Origin: Acidobacteriota bacterium
Lineage (GTDB): Bacteria; Acidobacteriota; Terriglobia; Acidiferrales; UBA7541
NCBI GenBank assembly: GCA_021324935.1
Contig: JAJPIE010000028.1
Coordinates: 1 to 64,000, forward strand
Direction of reading: 5' to 3'
DNA length: 64,000 bases
The notes beneath the pieces were generated by a model, which worked only from the letters and a program-made list of their open reading frames with translations, was not told the DNA's origin and ran no database searches. A program made the position numbers and the translations under genes. How positions within the stretch are numbered: the stretch's first letter is position 1; each line of letters starts with the position of its first letter. Positions 31,277-40,348 of this stretch are shown here, one piece after another.

Positions 31277-32164
31277 TTACTTGCCTGCGGGTTTGGCTTT
31301 GAGTTGGGCCACTTCGAATTCAATATATTGCTGGACGGCGTGAGGGTCGGCTCCGGCGACGCGGCGGCCGTTGACGAAAATGGTTGGCGTGCTGCGAACC
31401 TCGAGAAGGTTCCCGTTGGCGATGCTGGCATCGATTTCAGCGGCGGCCTGGGGCCCGGCGATGCAGGCCTTGAGGGCATCCACATTGAGGTCGGTCTGGC
31501 CAGCGAAGTCCACGACCTTGTCATAGACATTCTCAGCAGAGATCAGGTCCTGCTTATCGTAGATGTAGTCAAAGTACTTCCAAAAAGCCTGGGGGTTTTG
31601 CTGGTACACACAGCGGCCAGCCAGGGCAGCGGTGCGAGCCCAAGGGTGAATGGAGTCCAGCGGAAAGTCCTTGAAGACGAGCTTTGCCTGTGGATAGTTG
31701 GGCAGGATGCCGCGCATGGCGTCGTGGAGATTGCGGCAGACGGGGCATTCGAAGTCACCGTATTCGACGATGGTGACCGGGGCATGGGGATCGCCAAGGA
31801 CGGGCGCTCCCTTCAGGTCCATTTTGGAGATGTTCTCGACCAGGGGATCCTTGGTGAGGTCGGAGAGTTCTCCGCGCAGCAGGTAGTGGCCATCCTTAGT
31901 TATATACATCTTGACGTTGTCGGAGCCCTGGTCGGTTTTGACGTCGATGCTGGTTTCCAGCAGACCAGAGTTCCCTACTTCCTTGGGGGCGCCCACGGTG
32001 ATCTTGACGTCGGGGCCCAGAGCAAAGGAGTGGCGCAGATAGGCTTCGACACTTTTTTGCAGAGCGGAAGGCTCAGCGACGGAAGGAGCGGACTGGGCGG
32101 CAGCGGAACAGGAGAGGGCAAGCGCGAGAATTGCTGCGGGAAGAAGGCGGTGTGAGAGTTTCAC
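31277..32164 (-). CDS. Exported DsbA-like thioredoxin-fold protein
   Basis: A 295-residue protein from GTG 32164 with AAAGGACT as ribosome site. An upstream ATG at 32218 has none. A Sec signal peptide (LLPAAILALALSCSAAAQS) is followed by an N-terminal α/β domain of about 95 residues and a DsbA-type thioredoxin domain with redox site CPVC (residues 140-143) and the cis-Pro loop RSTPTIFVNG. It likely acts as a periplasmic disulfide oxidase or isomerase. The N-terminal domain resembles those of acidobacterial DsbA-family proteins. Confidence 0.85.
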   Translation of the reverse strand: MKLSHRLLPAAILALALSCSAAAQSAPSVAEPSALQKSVEAYLRHSFALGPDVKITVGAPKEVGNSGLLETSIDVKTDQGSDNVKMYITKDGHYLLRGELSDLTKDPLVENISKMDLKGAPVLGDPHAPVTIVEYGDFECPVCRNLHDAMRGILPNYPQAKLVFKDFPLDSIHPWARTAALAGRCVYQQNPQAFWKYFDYIYDKQDLISAENVYDKVVDFAGQTDLNVDALKACIAGPQAAAEIDASIANGNLLEVRSTPTIFVNGRRVAGADPHAVQQYIEFEVAQLKAKPAGK

Positions 32165-32215
32165 GCGGTTGAGTCCTTTATGTTTTATGTACTGCCTGCT
32201 TGCAGGTGAAGCCGG

Positions 32216-32233
32216 CACAGGCGGCAGCCTGTG
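32216..32233. repeat. Palindromic repeat family A variant
   Basis: CACAGGCGGCAGCCTGTG, between nadE and the DsbA-like gene. Confidence 0.7.
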
Positions 32234-32289
32234 CCACTGAACCTGAGTACCCGAAGCACGCTGGCCTGCCGGAAGCAGGCGCTGCCAGG

Positions 32290-33930
32290 CTACGGGACGA
32301 AGCGCTGGGCGATCGGGAACGGGCGCCCGAAACCGAAGGCGCGCGATGTGATTTTCAACCCCGGCGCGGCCTGCTTGCGCTTGTATTCATTGCGATCGAC
32401 CAGCAGCGCGATGTTGCGCACAAGCTGCAAGTCGAAACCAAACTCTTCGGCAATCTCCGCGGGCGTCTTTACTTCCTCGATGTACGACTTGAGAATGCGA
32501 TCGAGCACCTCGTACGGGGGCAAGGAGTCCGTGTCCTTCTGATTGGGACGCAATTCGGCGCTGGGAGGTTTCTCGATGGTCGAGCGGGGGATGAGTTCCC
32601 TTTCGCGGTTAATGTATTCGGCCAATTCGTAAACCATGAGCTTTGGCACATCGGAAATCAGAGCGAGGCCGCCGGCCATATCGCCATAGAGGGTGCAATA
32701 GCCGACAGCGAACTCGGATTTATTTCCGGTGCTGAGGACCATGGAGCCAAACTTGTTCGAAAGAGCCATGAGGTAATTGCCACGAATGCGCGCCTGAATG
32801 TTCTCTTCGGTGGCATCCACGGGCCGGTTGCCGAAGAAGGGCTGCAGTGCGTTGAGATAGGCGTCGAAGACCTGGGTGATCGGAATGGTGATGAACTGAA
32901 TGCCGAGATTCTGAGCGAGGGCCTGGGCGTCGGTTTTGCTGCCTTCGGAGGAGAATGGGCCAGGCATGGAAACGCCCATGACGTTTTCCTTGCCGAGGGC
33001 GTCCACGGCGATGGCGGCCACGACGGCGGAATCGACGCCGCCGCTGAGGCCAACGATGGTCTTGCTGAATTTGCACTTGCAGACGTAATCGCGCGTGCCG
33101 GTGACCAGAGCCTGGTAGGCGTAGGCGATTTCGTCTTTGGCCTGCGCATGGATCTCGCCTTCGCCGGTGACGGTGTCGAACAGGACGAGGTCTTCCTCAA
33201 AGGCTTTGGCCTGCGCGGCGATTTTACCGTCCGCGGTGAGGGCCATGCTGGCGCCGTCAAAAATCAAAGAGTCGTCGCCACCCACCTGGTTGACGTAAAC
33301 AATGGGGCGGCGGTGTTCCAGTGCGATGGAACGGAGCATTTCGATGCGCAGGGAACGCTTATCGAGCGTGTAAGGAGAAGCGGAGATATTAATCAGTACG
33401 CTGGTTCCCTGCTGCATGAGTTCGGTGACCGGGTCGCGGGCGTAGCGAGGCTTGATCCAGAAGTTCTTGTCGTTCCAGACGTCTTCGCAGATGGTGATGC
33501 CGAGCTGTTCCTTGCCGAGGCCGTAGACAAAGTGTTTTTCGCCGGGATGAAAGTAGCGAGATTCGTCGAAGACGTCGTAGGTGGGCAGGAGCATTTTGCT
33601 CTGTTCGAAGACCACGCGGCCTTCTTTAATCAGCGCGGCTTTGTTGGAGATGGATTGGCCGGTGTTGGAGTGATTGTACTTACCGGCGTAGCCGACGACG
33701 GCCGGAATCGGCATGTGGTAGGCAAGGTCTTTGAGAGTGTCGAGATTGCGCTGGATGAAGGCGGGGCGTTCGAGGAGGTCGAGGGGAAGGTAGCCGCAAA
33801 CGCAGAGTTCGGAGAAAACGACGAGATCTGCGCCGCGGCGGCGGGCTTGTTCGGCAAGTGCGAGGATGCGCGAGGAGTTGCCTTCGAAGTCGCCGACGGT
33901 GGGATTAAATTGAGCGAGGGCTATCTTCAT
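32290..33930 (-). CDS. nadE: Glutamine-dependent NAD+ synthetase
   Basis: A 546-residue two-domain enzyme. The N-terminal nitrilase-type glutaminase has its triad at Glu41 (FSELCVCGY), Lys112 (QSKMLLP) and Cys148 (TICEDVW). The C-terminal synthetase has the PPi-loop SGGVDS at 296-301 and the STGNKSE motif. It makes NAD from deamido-NAD with ammonia channelled from Gln. Length is typical of the shorter bacterial form. ATG 33930 follows a clean start. The DsbA-like gene lies downstream on the same strand, separated by a family A repeat. Confidence 0.95.
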   Translation of the reverse strand: MKIALAQFNPTVGDFEGNSSRILALAEQARRRGADLVVFSELCVCGYLPLDLLERPAFIQRNLDTLKDLAYHMPIPAVVGYAGKYNHSNTGQSISNKAALIKEGRVVFEQSKMLLPTYDVFDESRYFHPGEKHFVYGLGKEQLGITICEDVWNDKNFWIKPRYARDPVTELMQQGTSVLINISASPYTLDKRSLRIEMLRSIALEHRRPIVYVNQVGGDDSLIFDGASMALTADGKIAAQAKAFEEDLVLFDTVTGEGEIHAQAKDEIAYAYQALVTGTRDYVCKCKFSKTIVGLSGGVDSAVVAAIAVDALGKENVMGVSMPGPFSSEGSKTDAQALAQNLGIQFITIPITQVFDAYLNALQPFFGNRPVDATEENIQARIRGNYLMALSNKFGSMVLSTGNKSEFAVGYCTLYGDMAGGLALISDVPKLMVYELAEYINRERELIPRSTIEKPPSAELRPNQKDTDSLPPYEVLDRILKSYIEEVKTPAEIAEEFGFDLQLVRNIALLVDRNEYKRKQAAPGLKITSRAFGFGRPFPIAQRFVP

Positions 33931-34104
33931 TCGGATAGGAGATTAGGATAAGGCTTTGGCAGGTGAAATGTCTAATCGGGAGGGGAAGGCCCAGAGTTGC
34001 GGGTGCAAAGCTGAAGAGTGGATGGAAAAACAAGCTTAAAACTAGCGCCGGACGAGCTGCTTGCCGAGCATGGCCGAGCGCAATCTGGCGTTCAGGCGGC
34101 GCGG

Positions 34105-35001
34105 TTAATCGGAAGCGGCGGCCTTTTGTTGGGAGAAGGCAGTCATTTCGGCGAGCCCGAAGGCCTTGAGCAGGCTGGCCTGCACGCGCGCGGCGGACTC
34201 GTTGATCGCGTCGACGCCGATGTCGGAGGGGCTAACGCGGTAACGCAACCTCTTCTGGCCAGCGGGAGTTTCGACGATGCGCAGCACGGCGTCGGCGACT
34301 TCCTGCGCATTGCCGGCGGTTCTGCCAAGCGTGGCGTAGAGCATTTCCGGGACGTTGGCGAGCGGACCGTAAGTTTCCGTGCGCGAGGCGTCCGCACCGG
34401 CGAGGAACTTGCCCAGGATGGGAGTTTCGTAGGCACCTGGCTGCACGATCACGGACTCGATGCCCTGGGCGGCGAGTTCATAGCGATAGGCCTCCGCGGC
34501 AGCTTCCATCGCGAATTTGCTGGCGCAATACATGCCAAACGAGGGGAAGACGAGGCGGCCCGCGCCGCTGCTGATGTGGATCAGAACGCCGCTGCGCTGG
34601 CGGCGCATGTGCGGCAGCACGCTGCGATTGACGCGCAGGGCGCCGAAGAAATTCGTGTCGAAGATCTGCTGCGCCTGTTGGGTGGTGATGGCTTCCATAA
34701 GGCTGGCGATGGAATAGCCCGCGTTGTTGATGGCCACATCGATGCGGCCGGCCTGGGTGACGACGGAGCGGACAGCGTTTTCAACCGAGGCGTCGCTGGT
34801 GACGTCGAGTTCCACGGTGTGGATCGCGAGCGATTCCCTTTCGGCGAGGGCCAGGAGTTCGGCGGCATTTTTCGCGTTTTTGCCGCCAAGATCGCGCATG
34901 CTGGCAAAAACGGTGTGGCCCTGGCGGGCAAGCGTTTCGGCGAACAGGCGGCCGAAGCCGGTGCTGGAGCCGGTGATAAGGATGACTTGCTTGGAAGACA
35001 T
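34105..35001 (-). CDS. Short-chain dehydrogenase/reductase (classical SDR)
   Basis: A 298-residue protein. ATG 35001 is chosen for its GCAGGAGG ribosome site. Motifs: TGSSTGFG (residues 10-17) for NAD(P) binding, NNAG (92-95), Ser144/145, Tyr158 and Lys162 (YCASK) for catalysis. A PGAYETPI segment follows. This is a normal classical SDR, possibly of the type acting on carbonyl or ketosteroid-like compounds. The substrate cannot be told. It stands alone between nadE and iscA. Confidence 0.85.
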   Translation of the reverse strand: MSSKQVILITGSSTGFGRLFAETLARQGHTVFASMRDLGGKNAKNAAELLALAERESLAIHTVELDVTSDASVENAVRSVVTQAGRIDVAINNAGYSIASLMEAITTQQAQQIFDTNFFGALRVNRSVLPHMRRQRSGVLIHISSGAGRLVFPSFGMYCASKFAMEAAAEAYRYELAAQGIESVIVQPGAYETPILGKFLAGADASRTETYGPLANVPEMLYATLGRTAGNAQEVADAVLRIVETPAGQKRLRYRVSPSDIGVDAINESAARVQASLLKAFGLAEMTAFSQQKAAASD

Positions 35002-35148
35002 GGGAACCTCCTGCGGGAAATATCGTGGATTGGAAGAGGTGGAGATGTAAAGAGGCATGTGCAAAGCGGGATGACGCGGCGGAGGATTCGCGGTTTCAGA
35101 GGGGACGGGGGCGGGTCTCCGATGGCCGGCCTAAAGTTCGGCCACTAC

Positions 35149-35180
35149 AAAAGAAAAGGCTCCTGGGTTGGCCAGGAGCC
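35149..35180 (-). terminator. Terminator of the IscA-like gene
   Basis: On the minus strand a 9-bp stem (35180-35172 with 35166-35158, GGCTCCTGG/CCAGGAGCC) is followed by TTTTCTTTT. Overlaps a family B element on its left. Confidence 0.75.
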
Positions 35181-35231
35181 TGGAAGAGTCTGGATCGAGC
35201 GGCCCGTTTGGGAAGCGCGCCCTACACAAGT

Positions 35232-35555
35232 TTAGACGCTGAAGGAGCTGCCGCAGCCGCAGGTGGACTTCACGTTGGGGTTGTTGAACTTGAAGCCGGC
35301 ACCTTCCAGTGTTTCGACGTAGTCGATTTCCACTCCCTCAAGATACATGGAGCTCATCTGGTCGACCGCGACCTTCAGGCCGTCGAAATCGAGGACTTCG
35401 TCGGACTCGTTGGTCTGGTTTTCAAACGCCATGTGGTATTGGAAACCGGAACAACCGCCACCGACGACAGCGACACGCAGGGCGGACGGTACAGGTGACT
35501 GCATGGCCATGATTTCTTTGACCTTGCTGGCGGCAACGGACGTGAGACTAATCAT
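35232..35555 (-). CDS. HesB/IscA/ErpA-type Fe-S cluster carrier
   Basis: A 107-residue A-type carrier with the three conserved cysteines: Cys35 (GGGCSGFQY) and Cys98/Cys100 (STCGCGSSF). It binds a Fe-S cluster or iron and hands clusters to apo-enzymes. No other isc or suf gene is nearby, so the partners are elsewhere. An extended -10 element (TGTTATACT) lies upstream and a terminator downstream, so it is probably monocistronic. Confidence 0.92.
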   Translation of the reverse strand: MISLTSVAASKVKEIMAMQSPVPSALRVAVVGGGCSGFQYHMAFENQTNESDEVLDFDGLKVAVDQMSSMYLEGVEIDYVETLEGAGFKFNNPNVKSTCGCGSSFSV

Positions 35556-35606
35556 AAAAGTTTGGCCTCCGCGCGCGGGCTATCCCGCGAGGAATCGTAC
35601 CCAATC

Positions 35607-35615
35607 AGTATAACA
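35607..35615 (-). promoter_or_regulatory. Extended -10 element upstream of the IscA-like gene
   Basis: Minus-strand TGTTATACT (TGnTATAAT type), about 50 bp before the start codon. No good -35 hexamer. Confidence 0.45.
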
Positions 35616-35810
35616 TAGCAAACGAAAACACAAATTCACCCACCGCGTACGGATAACACCAGTGGCAAATCAGAAGGCTTGGGGAGTTCGGACTGCGGAG
35701 CGAGTAGTCTTCCCTGCTATGCGGCCACCGAAGTCAGATCCTAAAAAGTGAGCATCCCGAATTAGGCAACATTCCGAGCAACGCGCTTCCCCAAGCTCGA
35801 CGGCATCCCG

Positions 35811-35816
35811 TAAGAT
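35811..35816 (+). promoter_or_regulatory. -10 hexamer ten bases before the isocitrate dehydrogenase ATG
   Basis: TAAGAT with only 10 bases to the start codon, so the mRNA would be leaderless or nearly so. The -35 is weak. Confidence 0.35.
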
Positions 35817-35826
35817 AGATGCACCT

Positions 35827-36843
35827 ATGAAACATCACGTTACTTTAATGCCTGGAGAAGGAATTGGCCCCGAAGTTTCGGCGGCGACACAACGCGTACT
35901 AGACGCCACCGGCGTGAATATCGAATGGGAGACATTGGGGGCGCGCGCGGAAAACACGGACAAAGCCACGATCGGGGCAGAGGTCTTGAACGCGTCGGCG
36001 ATCGAATCGGTGCGCCGGAATCGCGTGGCGCTGAAGGGCCCGATGGCCACGGCGATTGCGGGTGGCGCGCGGAGCGTCAACGTGGCGCTGCGCAAGAGCC
36101 TGGAACTTTACGCCAACCTGCGGCCGGTGCGAAATCTGCCCGGCGTGAAATCGCATTTTGACGGCGTTGACGTGGTGATCGTGCGGGAAAACACCGAGGA
36201 TCTCTACTCGGGTCTGGAGCACGAGGTTGTTCCCGGCGTGGTGGAAAGCCTGAAAATCATCACCGAAAAGGCGTCCACTCGCATCGCGAAGTTCGCGTTC
36301 GAATATGCGCGGAAGATGGGGCGGAAGAAGGTTCACGCGATCCATAAGGCCAACATCATGAAGATGAGCGACGGATTGTTCCTGCGCTCCGTACGTGCGG
36401 TGGCGGAACAGTACAAGGAGATCGAGTACAAGGAATTGATCGTCGATAACGCTTGCATGCAGATCGTGATCAATCCGGACCAGTTCGACGTGCTGCTGCT
36501 GCCGAATCTGTACGGAGACATCGTGAGCGACCTTGCAGCCGGGCTGGTGGGCGGGCTGGGCGTGGTGCCCAGCGGCAACATTGGCGACGAGTGCGCGATG
36601 TTTGAGGCAGTACACGGCACGGCACCGGATATCGCCGGCCAGGGGCTGGCGAATCCAACGGCGCTGCTGATGAGTTCCATTTTGATGCTGCATCATTTGG
36701 GCGAGTTTCACGCGGCGGAGCGCGTGCAGAAAGCGCTGATTAAGGTTTATAAAGACGGAAAGCACGTGACGAAAGACGTCGGTGGGAACGCCGGCACGCT
36801 GGAATTCACCGACGCGGTGATCGCGGCGTTGCCCAAGGCGTAG
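35827..36843 (+). CDS. NAD-type isocitrate/isopropylmalate dehydrogenase family, likely isocitrate dehydrogenase
   Basis: A 338-residue decarboxylating dehydrogenase. The substrate loop ([18 protein letters not shown]), [15 protein letters not shown] and the family signature [19 protein letters not shown] are complete. Length and the [14 protein letters not shown] loop fit NAD-dependent isocitrate dehydrogenase rather than isopropylmalate dehydrogenase, so the TCA-cycle role is the best guess. Homoisocitrate or tartrate dehydrogenases are less likely. No ribosome site is evident. See the -10 at 35811. Confidence 0.85.
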   Translation: MKHHVTLMPGEGIGPEVSAATQRVLDATGVNIEWETLGARAENTDKATIGAEVLNASAIESVRRNRVALKGPMATAIAGGARSVNVALRKSLELYANLRPVRNLPGVKSHFDGVDVVIVRENTEDLYSGLEHEVVPGVVESLKIITEKASTRIAKFAFEYARKMGRKKVHAIHKANIMKMSDGLFLRSVRAVAEQYKEIEYKELIVDNACMQIVINPDQFDVLLLPNLYGDIVSDLAAGLVGGLGVVPSGNIGDECAMFEAVHGTAPDIAGQGLANPTALLMSSILMLHHLGEFHAAERVQKALIKVYKDGKHVTKDVGGNAGTLEFTDAVIAALPKA

Positions 36844-37005
36844 CGCATACCGGCCGGTCATACGGGTGCATCCAACCGTGACCACAAGTGCCGGAGAAAG
36901 TGACCCAAGTCACCGAGGAAAATCCGCGGGCGGCCGAAATTAGCCGCAGGATCGCAGGTGAGGTCGGAACCCGGAGGTGCGGACTAACACTTCACCGGAG
37001 CGCGT

Positions 37006-37884
37006 ATGCCTTTAAGCCGAGCCGCCCTTCCCTTCTCTTTTGCGCTTGTGGGATTGATGAATGCAGGCCCAATCCGGGCCTCGGAGCTGAAGCCTGTCAC
37101 GGCGAAGGCGTTCGCGCATTACGAAGCGCTGACCGAAGCCAGAATGCAATCCGAGGTGGATGACCCCGGCGGGTTCTTGCTTCTCGACACCCTTCCAGAA
37201 GGCCAAAAGGCCGAGGAAATAGCCCGGGTTCGCGGGGGCCAGATTTATATCCAGCCTCTGAGCACCAAGGATAACGGCAAAAAAATCGAGATTCCAGATG
37301 GGATGGTTCACCACTGGATTGCGGTGGGGTTCCTGCCGAAGGCCCATTTGGCAGACGCGATGCGGGTCGCGCAGGACTACGAGCATCATGCGGATTTCTT
37401 CGGCCCGGATATCCAGCGCTCGCATTTGCTAAATCGCGAGGGGGAGCACTTTCGAATCGCGTATCGCTTTTACAAGCACACGATCGTAACGGTGACCTAC
37501 AACACGGAGTTCGAAGCCGAGTTCACGTTGAGAGGCCCAACCCAGGCATATAGTTCGTCGAAAGCGGTGCGTATCGCAGAGGTCCGAAACGCGGGCGAGA
37601 AGAACGAGCGCGAATATCCAGTGGGAAACGACCATGGCTTTCTCTGGCGGCTGAATCTCTATGCGAGGTACCTGGAAGTGGAGGACGGGCTTTTTATCCA
37701 GGTAGAACTCCTTTCCTTGAGCCGCACAGTGCCGGCGTTGCTTGCGTGGCTGGTCAATCCGTATCTCAGGTCGATACCCAGGGATTATTTGAGCAATTAC
37801 ATCCGGAGATTCGGAAAGACGGTCAATCAGCAATCCAAAGAACAGCCTGCGGCCACCAAAACACCGGCGCGAACTGAACCCTGA
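37006..37884 (+). CDS. Secreted hypothetical protein
   Basis: A 292-residue protein with a signal peptide (AALPFSFALVGLMNAGPIRA). The body has mixed α/β structure. Conserved-looking parts include DDPGGFLLLDTLP, MVHHWIAVGFLPKA and the C-terminal SLSRTVPALLAWLVNPYLRS, reminiscent of periplasmic or START/SRPBCC-type folds seen in acidobacteria. No catalytic motif. It is followed by the 37942 gene without a shared operon signal. Confidence 0.6.
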   Translation: MPLSRAALPFSFALVGLMNAGPIRASELKPVTAKAFAHYEALTEARMQSEVDDPGGFLLLDTLPEGQKAEEIARVRGGQIYIQPLSTKDNGKKIEIPDGMVHHWIAVGFLPKAHLADAMRVAQDYEHHADFFGPDIQRSHLLNREGEHFRIAYRFYKHTIVTVTYNTEFEAEFTLRGPTQAYSSSKAVRIAEVRNAGEKNEREYPVGNDHGFLWRLNLYARYLEVEDGLFIQVELLSLSRTVPALLAWLVNPYLRSIPRDYLSNYIRRFGKTVNQQSKEQPAATKTPARTEP

Positions 37885-37941
37885 GGTGCTGGCGGAAGGC
37901 GACGATTGAGAACCTTGCTCCAACTGGAATAGGATGGCGCC

Positions 37942-38406
37942 ATGAACAAAATGCGGCGAGCGAAGACCATCACTCCAAAGAAAAGCGAGTCGAAATCAAG
38001 AGCGAAGACCGGCGAAGCGCTGGAAAAGGTCTACGAACAGTTGAAGCAAATCCTGGAGGGACACGCGCCACCCTTCAAGCTGTCGAACGGCGGCGTGCGC
38101 GGCAAATTCAGCGTGCAACTGGTGGTGCCGAAGCCGGTGGCGATTCCGGGGGCGTACGGAGGAAAGCCGGTGGAGCTGCAGATGGCAGCGGCGATTCTGC
38201 AAAAAGGCTACGTGGGGCTTTACCTGATGTGCATTTGTATGAACGAAGAAGTGAAGCGAAAAATTTCGCCGGCGTTATTGAAGCTATTGCAGGGAAAGAC
38301 ATGCTTTCACCTAAAGTCGCTGGATGAAGGACTGAAGAAAGACATTGAGGCAGCACTGGCGCTGGGAACGCAGGCTTACCGCGAGAGAGGATGGCTGCAG
38401 CCGTAA
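37942..38406 (+). CDS. DUF1801-like (YdhG-type) protein
   Basis: A 154-residue protein with a basic, disordered N-terminus (residues 1-25) and a compact α/β domain (ILQKGYVGLYLMCICMNEEV, LQGKTCFHLKSLDEGLKKDI, ending AYRERGWL), which is the DUF1801 pattern. Some DUF1801 proteins are thought to bind iron or act in stress responses. The function is open. Moderate confidence in the family. Confidence 0.6.
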   Translation: MNKMRRAKTITPKKSESKSRAKTGEALEKVYEQLKQILEGHAPPFKLSNGGVRGKFSVQLVVPKPVAIPGAYGGKPVELQMAAAILQKGYVGLYLMCICMNEEVKRKISPALLKLLQGKTCFHLKSLDEGLKKDIEAALALGTQAYRERGWLQP

Positions 38407-38433
38407 AGCGAAAGGATGCTTTCTCGGGAGGGG

Positions 38434-38834
38434 TTAAGCTGTATTTCGGCAGGCGGCCTCGGTTGTGCGGCAGAGGATGAGCGCGCCCTGGCTGCCCTGG
38501 ATGACCACGAACGCATCGGGACGAGAAGGCGCGATATCGGAGCTTGGCCCCGGCGGTGAGATATATCTCCGGGCGCGGCAAAGCCGGCGGGCGATTTCTC
38601 CCAAAGAGGGTTGCGGCTTGGCCTGCTCTTGGAGAATTTGTTATCCGAGTTCCAAGGCCTTGTTGTAGTCCATGTAGGTGCTCGGGATGAAGTCCGTATC
38701 GCCGTGGGCGAAGCCTACGCCGAACGGCGGGTGCTCTTGAGGATGGTGCAGGCAGAGGTCGTCAAATACGAAGCCGCCGTAATCGTAGATGACGCAAACA
38801 GCATAATCAGGAGAATGCGGCGGAGGGATTTCAC
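38434..38834 (-). pseudogene. Decayed gene: frameshift plus in-frame stop
   Basis: Read on the minus strand, GTG 38834 begins a signal-peptide-like start (VKSLRRILLIMLFASS) in one frame. A protein-like frame continues in another (CVIYDYGGFVFDDLCLHHPQ, YMDYNKALELG) to TAA 38643-38641 and then, in the same frame, QILQEQAKPQPSLGEIARRL to TAA 38436-38434. Replacing the stop with Lys and restoring one frame gives a continuous protein of about 130 residues. I do not recognise the family. The pattern is what a decayed secreted protein would leave. Confidence 0.45.
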
Positions 38835-38959
38835 GAGCAATTCCCTTCCCGCCAGGCCCGCGGGGACGAGGCTCAGCGCAGATTCATTAATTGCCGAAAA
38901 GCAGCTTCCGTTTATGGGATGTTCCCGGGCCGGTGCCGGGTACAGCCCCCTTAAATCAG

Positions 38960-38965
38960 TATAAT
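38960..38965 (+). promoter_or_regulatory. TATAAT hexamer nine bases before the MarC ATG
   Basis: A perfect TATAAT with start codon at 38975, which implies a leaderless or 2-3 nt leader transcript. No good -35. Confidence 0.45.
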
Positions 38966-38974
38966 CTTTTGCCT

Positions 38975-39634
38975 ATGATCGCGGCGAAAAGTCTACTTCT
39001 GATTCTAAGTGCGCTTTTTCCCATAGTGGACCCCGTCGGAGGAAGCCCGTTTTTTCTGGCGCTGACGAACGAATATGCATCGGAAGCCCGGAGAGCACTA
39101 TCCTGGCGGATTACCATAAACAGTTTTCTCCTGCTGGTGGCGTCCTACTTCGTGGGCACCTACATCCTGGTTTTCTTTGGGATTTCGTTGCCCGTGGTGC
39201 AAATCGGCGGGGGGCTGATTCTGGTGGCCATGGGCTGGGCGGCTTTGATGCAAAAGGAGGAAGGAACCGATAAGACTGCCCGCCAGAGCATCCACCCGAA
39301 CGACATTTATGGCCGGGCTTTCTATCCCTTGACGTTGCCGCTCACTGTTGGACCTGGATCGATCTCCGTGGCCATCGCTCTGGGGGCGAATGCGGCGCGC
39401 AATCATCAACTGCACCCTCTGACGATTCTCGGAGCGCTGCTCGGCTTCGTGCTGATCGCGCTGAGCATTTTCTTATGCTACGGCTTCGCGGACCGGCTGG
39501 CGCGGATATTAGGGCGAACGGGAATGCTGGTGATCACGAAGCTATCGGCGTTTCTTCTGGTTTGCATTGGCGTACAGATTGCGTGGAACGGCACGAAGGA
39601 GTTGCTGGAGTCTTTGGTGCTGCACATCGGATGA
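38975..39634 (+). CDS. MarC-family integral membrane protein
   Basis: A 219-residue protein with six predicted transmembrane segments. The MarC hallmarks are ALFPIVDPVGGSPFFLALT in the first segment, the TLPLTVGPGSISVAIALGA repeat in the second half, and a conserved GGGLILVAMGW loop. The function of MarC proteins is not known. They were once wrongly linked to multiple drug resistance. A -10 at 38960 suggests its own promoter. Confidence 0.9.
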   Translation: MIAAKSLLLILSALFPIVDPVGGSPFFLALTNEYASEARRALSWRITINSFLLLVASYFVGTYILVFFGISLPVVQIGGGLILVAMGWAALMQKEEGTDKTARQSIHPNDIYGRAFYPLTLPLTVGPGSISVAIALGANAARNHQLHPLTILGALLGFVLIALSIFLCYGFADRLARILGRTGMLVITKLSAFLLVCIGVQIAWNGTKELLESLVLHIG

Positions 39635-39675
39635 ACCAGCTAGATATGGCGACTGCCCCGGCGTATTAGCCCGTG

Positions 39676-40323
39676 TCAAAAGTTTGCGCGCGCGGCAATA
39701 TGGCGGATTTCAGAGTTTTCAAAGATGCGGCAGCGGAGATTTTCCACGCCGGCTTGCAGCATGGCACGGCCGAGATCGTGGCCGTGGACATAGAGGCTGG
39801 GGAACGGCTTCAACAGCTTTCCGACGGGTTGGAGCAGGGCATAGAGCTTGGGGAGCGAGGCGGAGGGCCTTGCGTCGATAAAGGCGGGTCGCCAGCAGTC
39901 GGCATCGAGGAGTTCGATGAGGTCGTGCTCCGTTTGCGCCTTCACGCGAGCCCACTCCTGGCGGCTGTTGGCACTTGTGCCGGCCCCACTGATGTAGTGA
40001 AAGAAGGCGCCAGGACTCTTTGCTTTCAGGAAATTGGCAGCGGCAAGCGGGTAGGAGTAAGAGATGGTCCGATACTCTTCCTGTGAAACCTGCATAGCGG
40101 AAATGCCGAGGCAGAAGAGGCAGGCATCAACACCGCGGAAGGCTTCTTCGACCGTAGCGTAATTCAGAAAATCCTTATGAACGTAGGTGCGCAGTTTGGG
40201 GCTGGTCTCCATCAGAGGGCGGCGGGTAACGGCGCGTACCTCGCCGACGATGGAGGCGTTTAGGCAAGCATCGAGGACGCTTGCGCCGACGGAACCGGTT
40301 GCGCCAAAGATAAGAATGATCAT
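39676..40323 (-). CDS. Atypical SDR / NAD(P)H-binding protein
   Basis: A 215-residue protein with the NmrA/HTATIP2-type Rossmann start (MIILIFGATGSVGASVLDAC) and a later YISGAGTSANSRQEWARVKAQ segment in place of the classical YxxxK site, so it is an atypical SDR. These enzymes bind NADP and often act as redox sensors or reductases of small molecules. Substrate unknown. The decayed actP remnant starts right behind its start codon on the other strand. Confidence 0.75.
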   Translation of the reverse strand: MIILIFGATGSVGASVLDACLNASIVGEVRAVTRRPLMETSPKLRTYVHKDFLNYATVEEAFRGVDACLFCLGISAMQVSQEEYRTISYSYPLAAANFLKAKSPGAFFHYISGAGTSANSRQEWARVKAQTEHDLIELLDADCWRPAFIDARPSASLPKLYALLQPVGKLLKPFPSLYVHGHDLGRAMLQAGVENLRCRIFENSEIRHIAARANF

Positions 40324-40348
40324 AGCGAGCCAAAGTGTACACGACTTC

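Noticed and set aside
32200..35235. Two long plus-strand frames (583 and 405 codons)
   Set aside because: They mirror nadE and the SDR gene. Their products are of unnatural composition and the minus-strand genes have clear motifs.
38108..38581. 157-codon minus-strand frame over the DUF1801 end
   Set aside because: It is antisense to the DUF1801-like gene in its left part and out of frame with the decayed gene in its right part.
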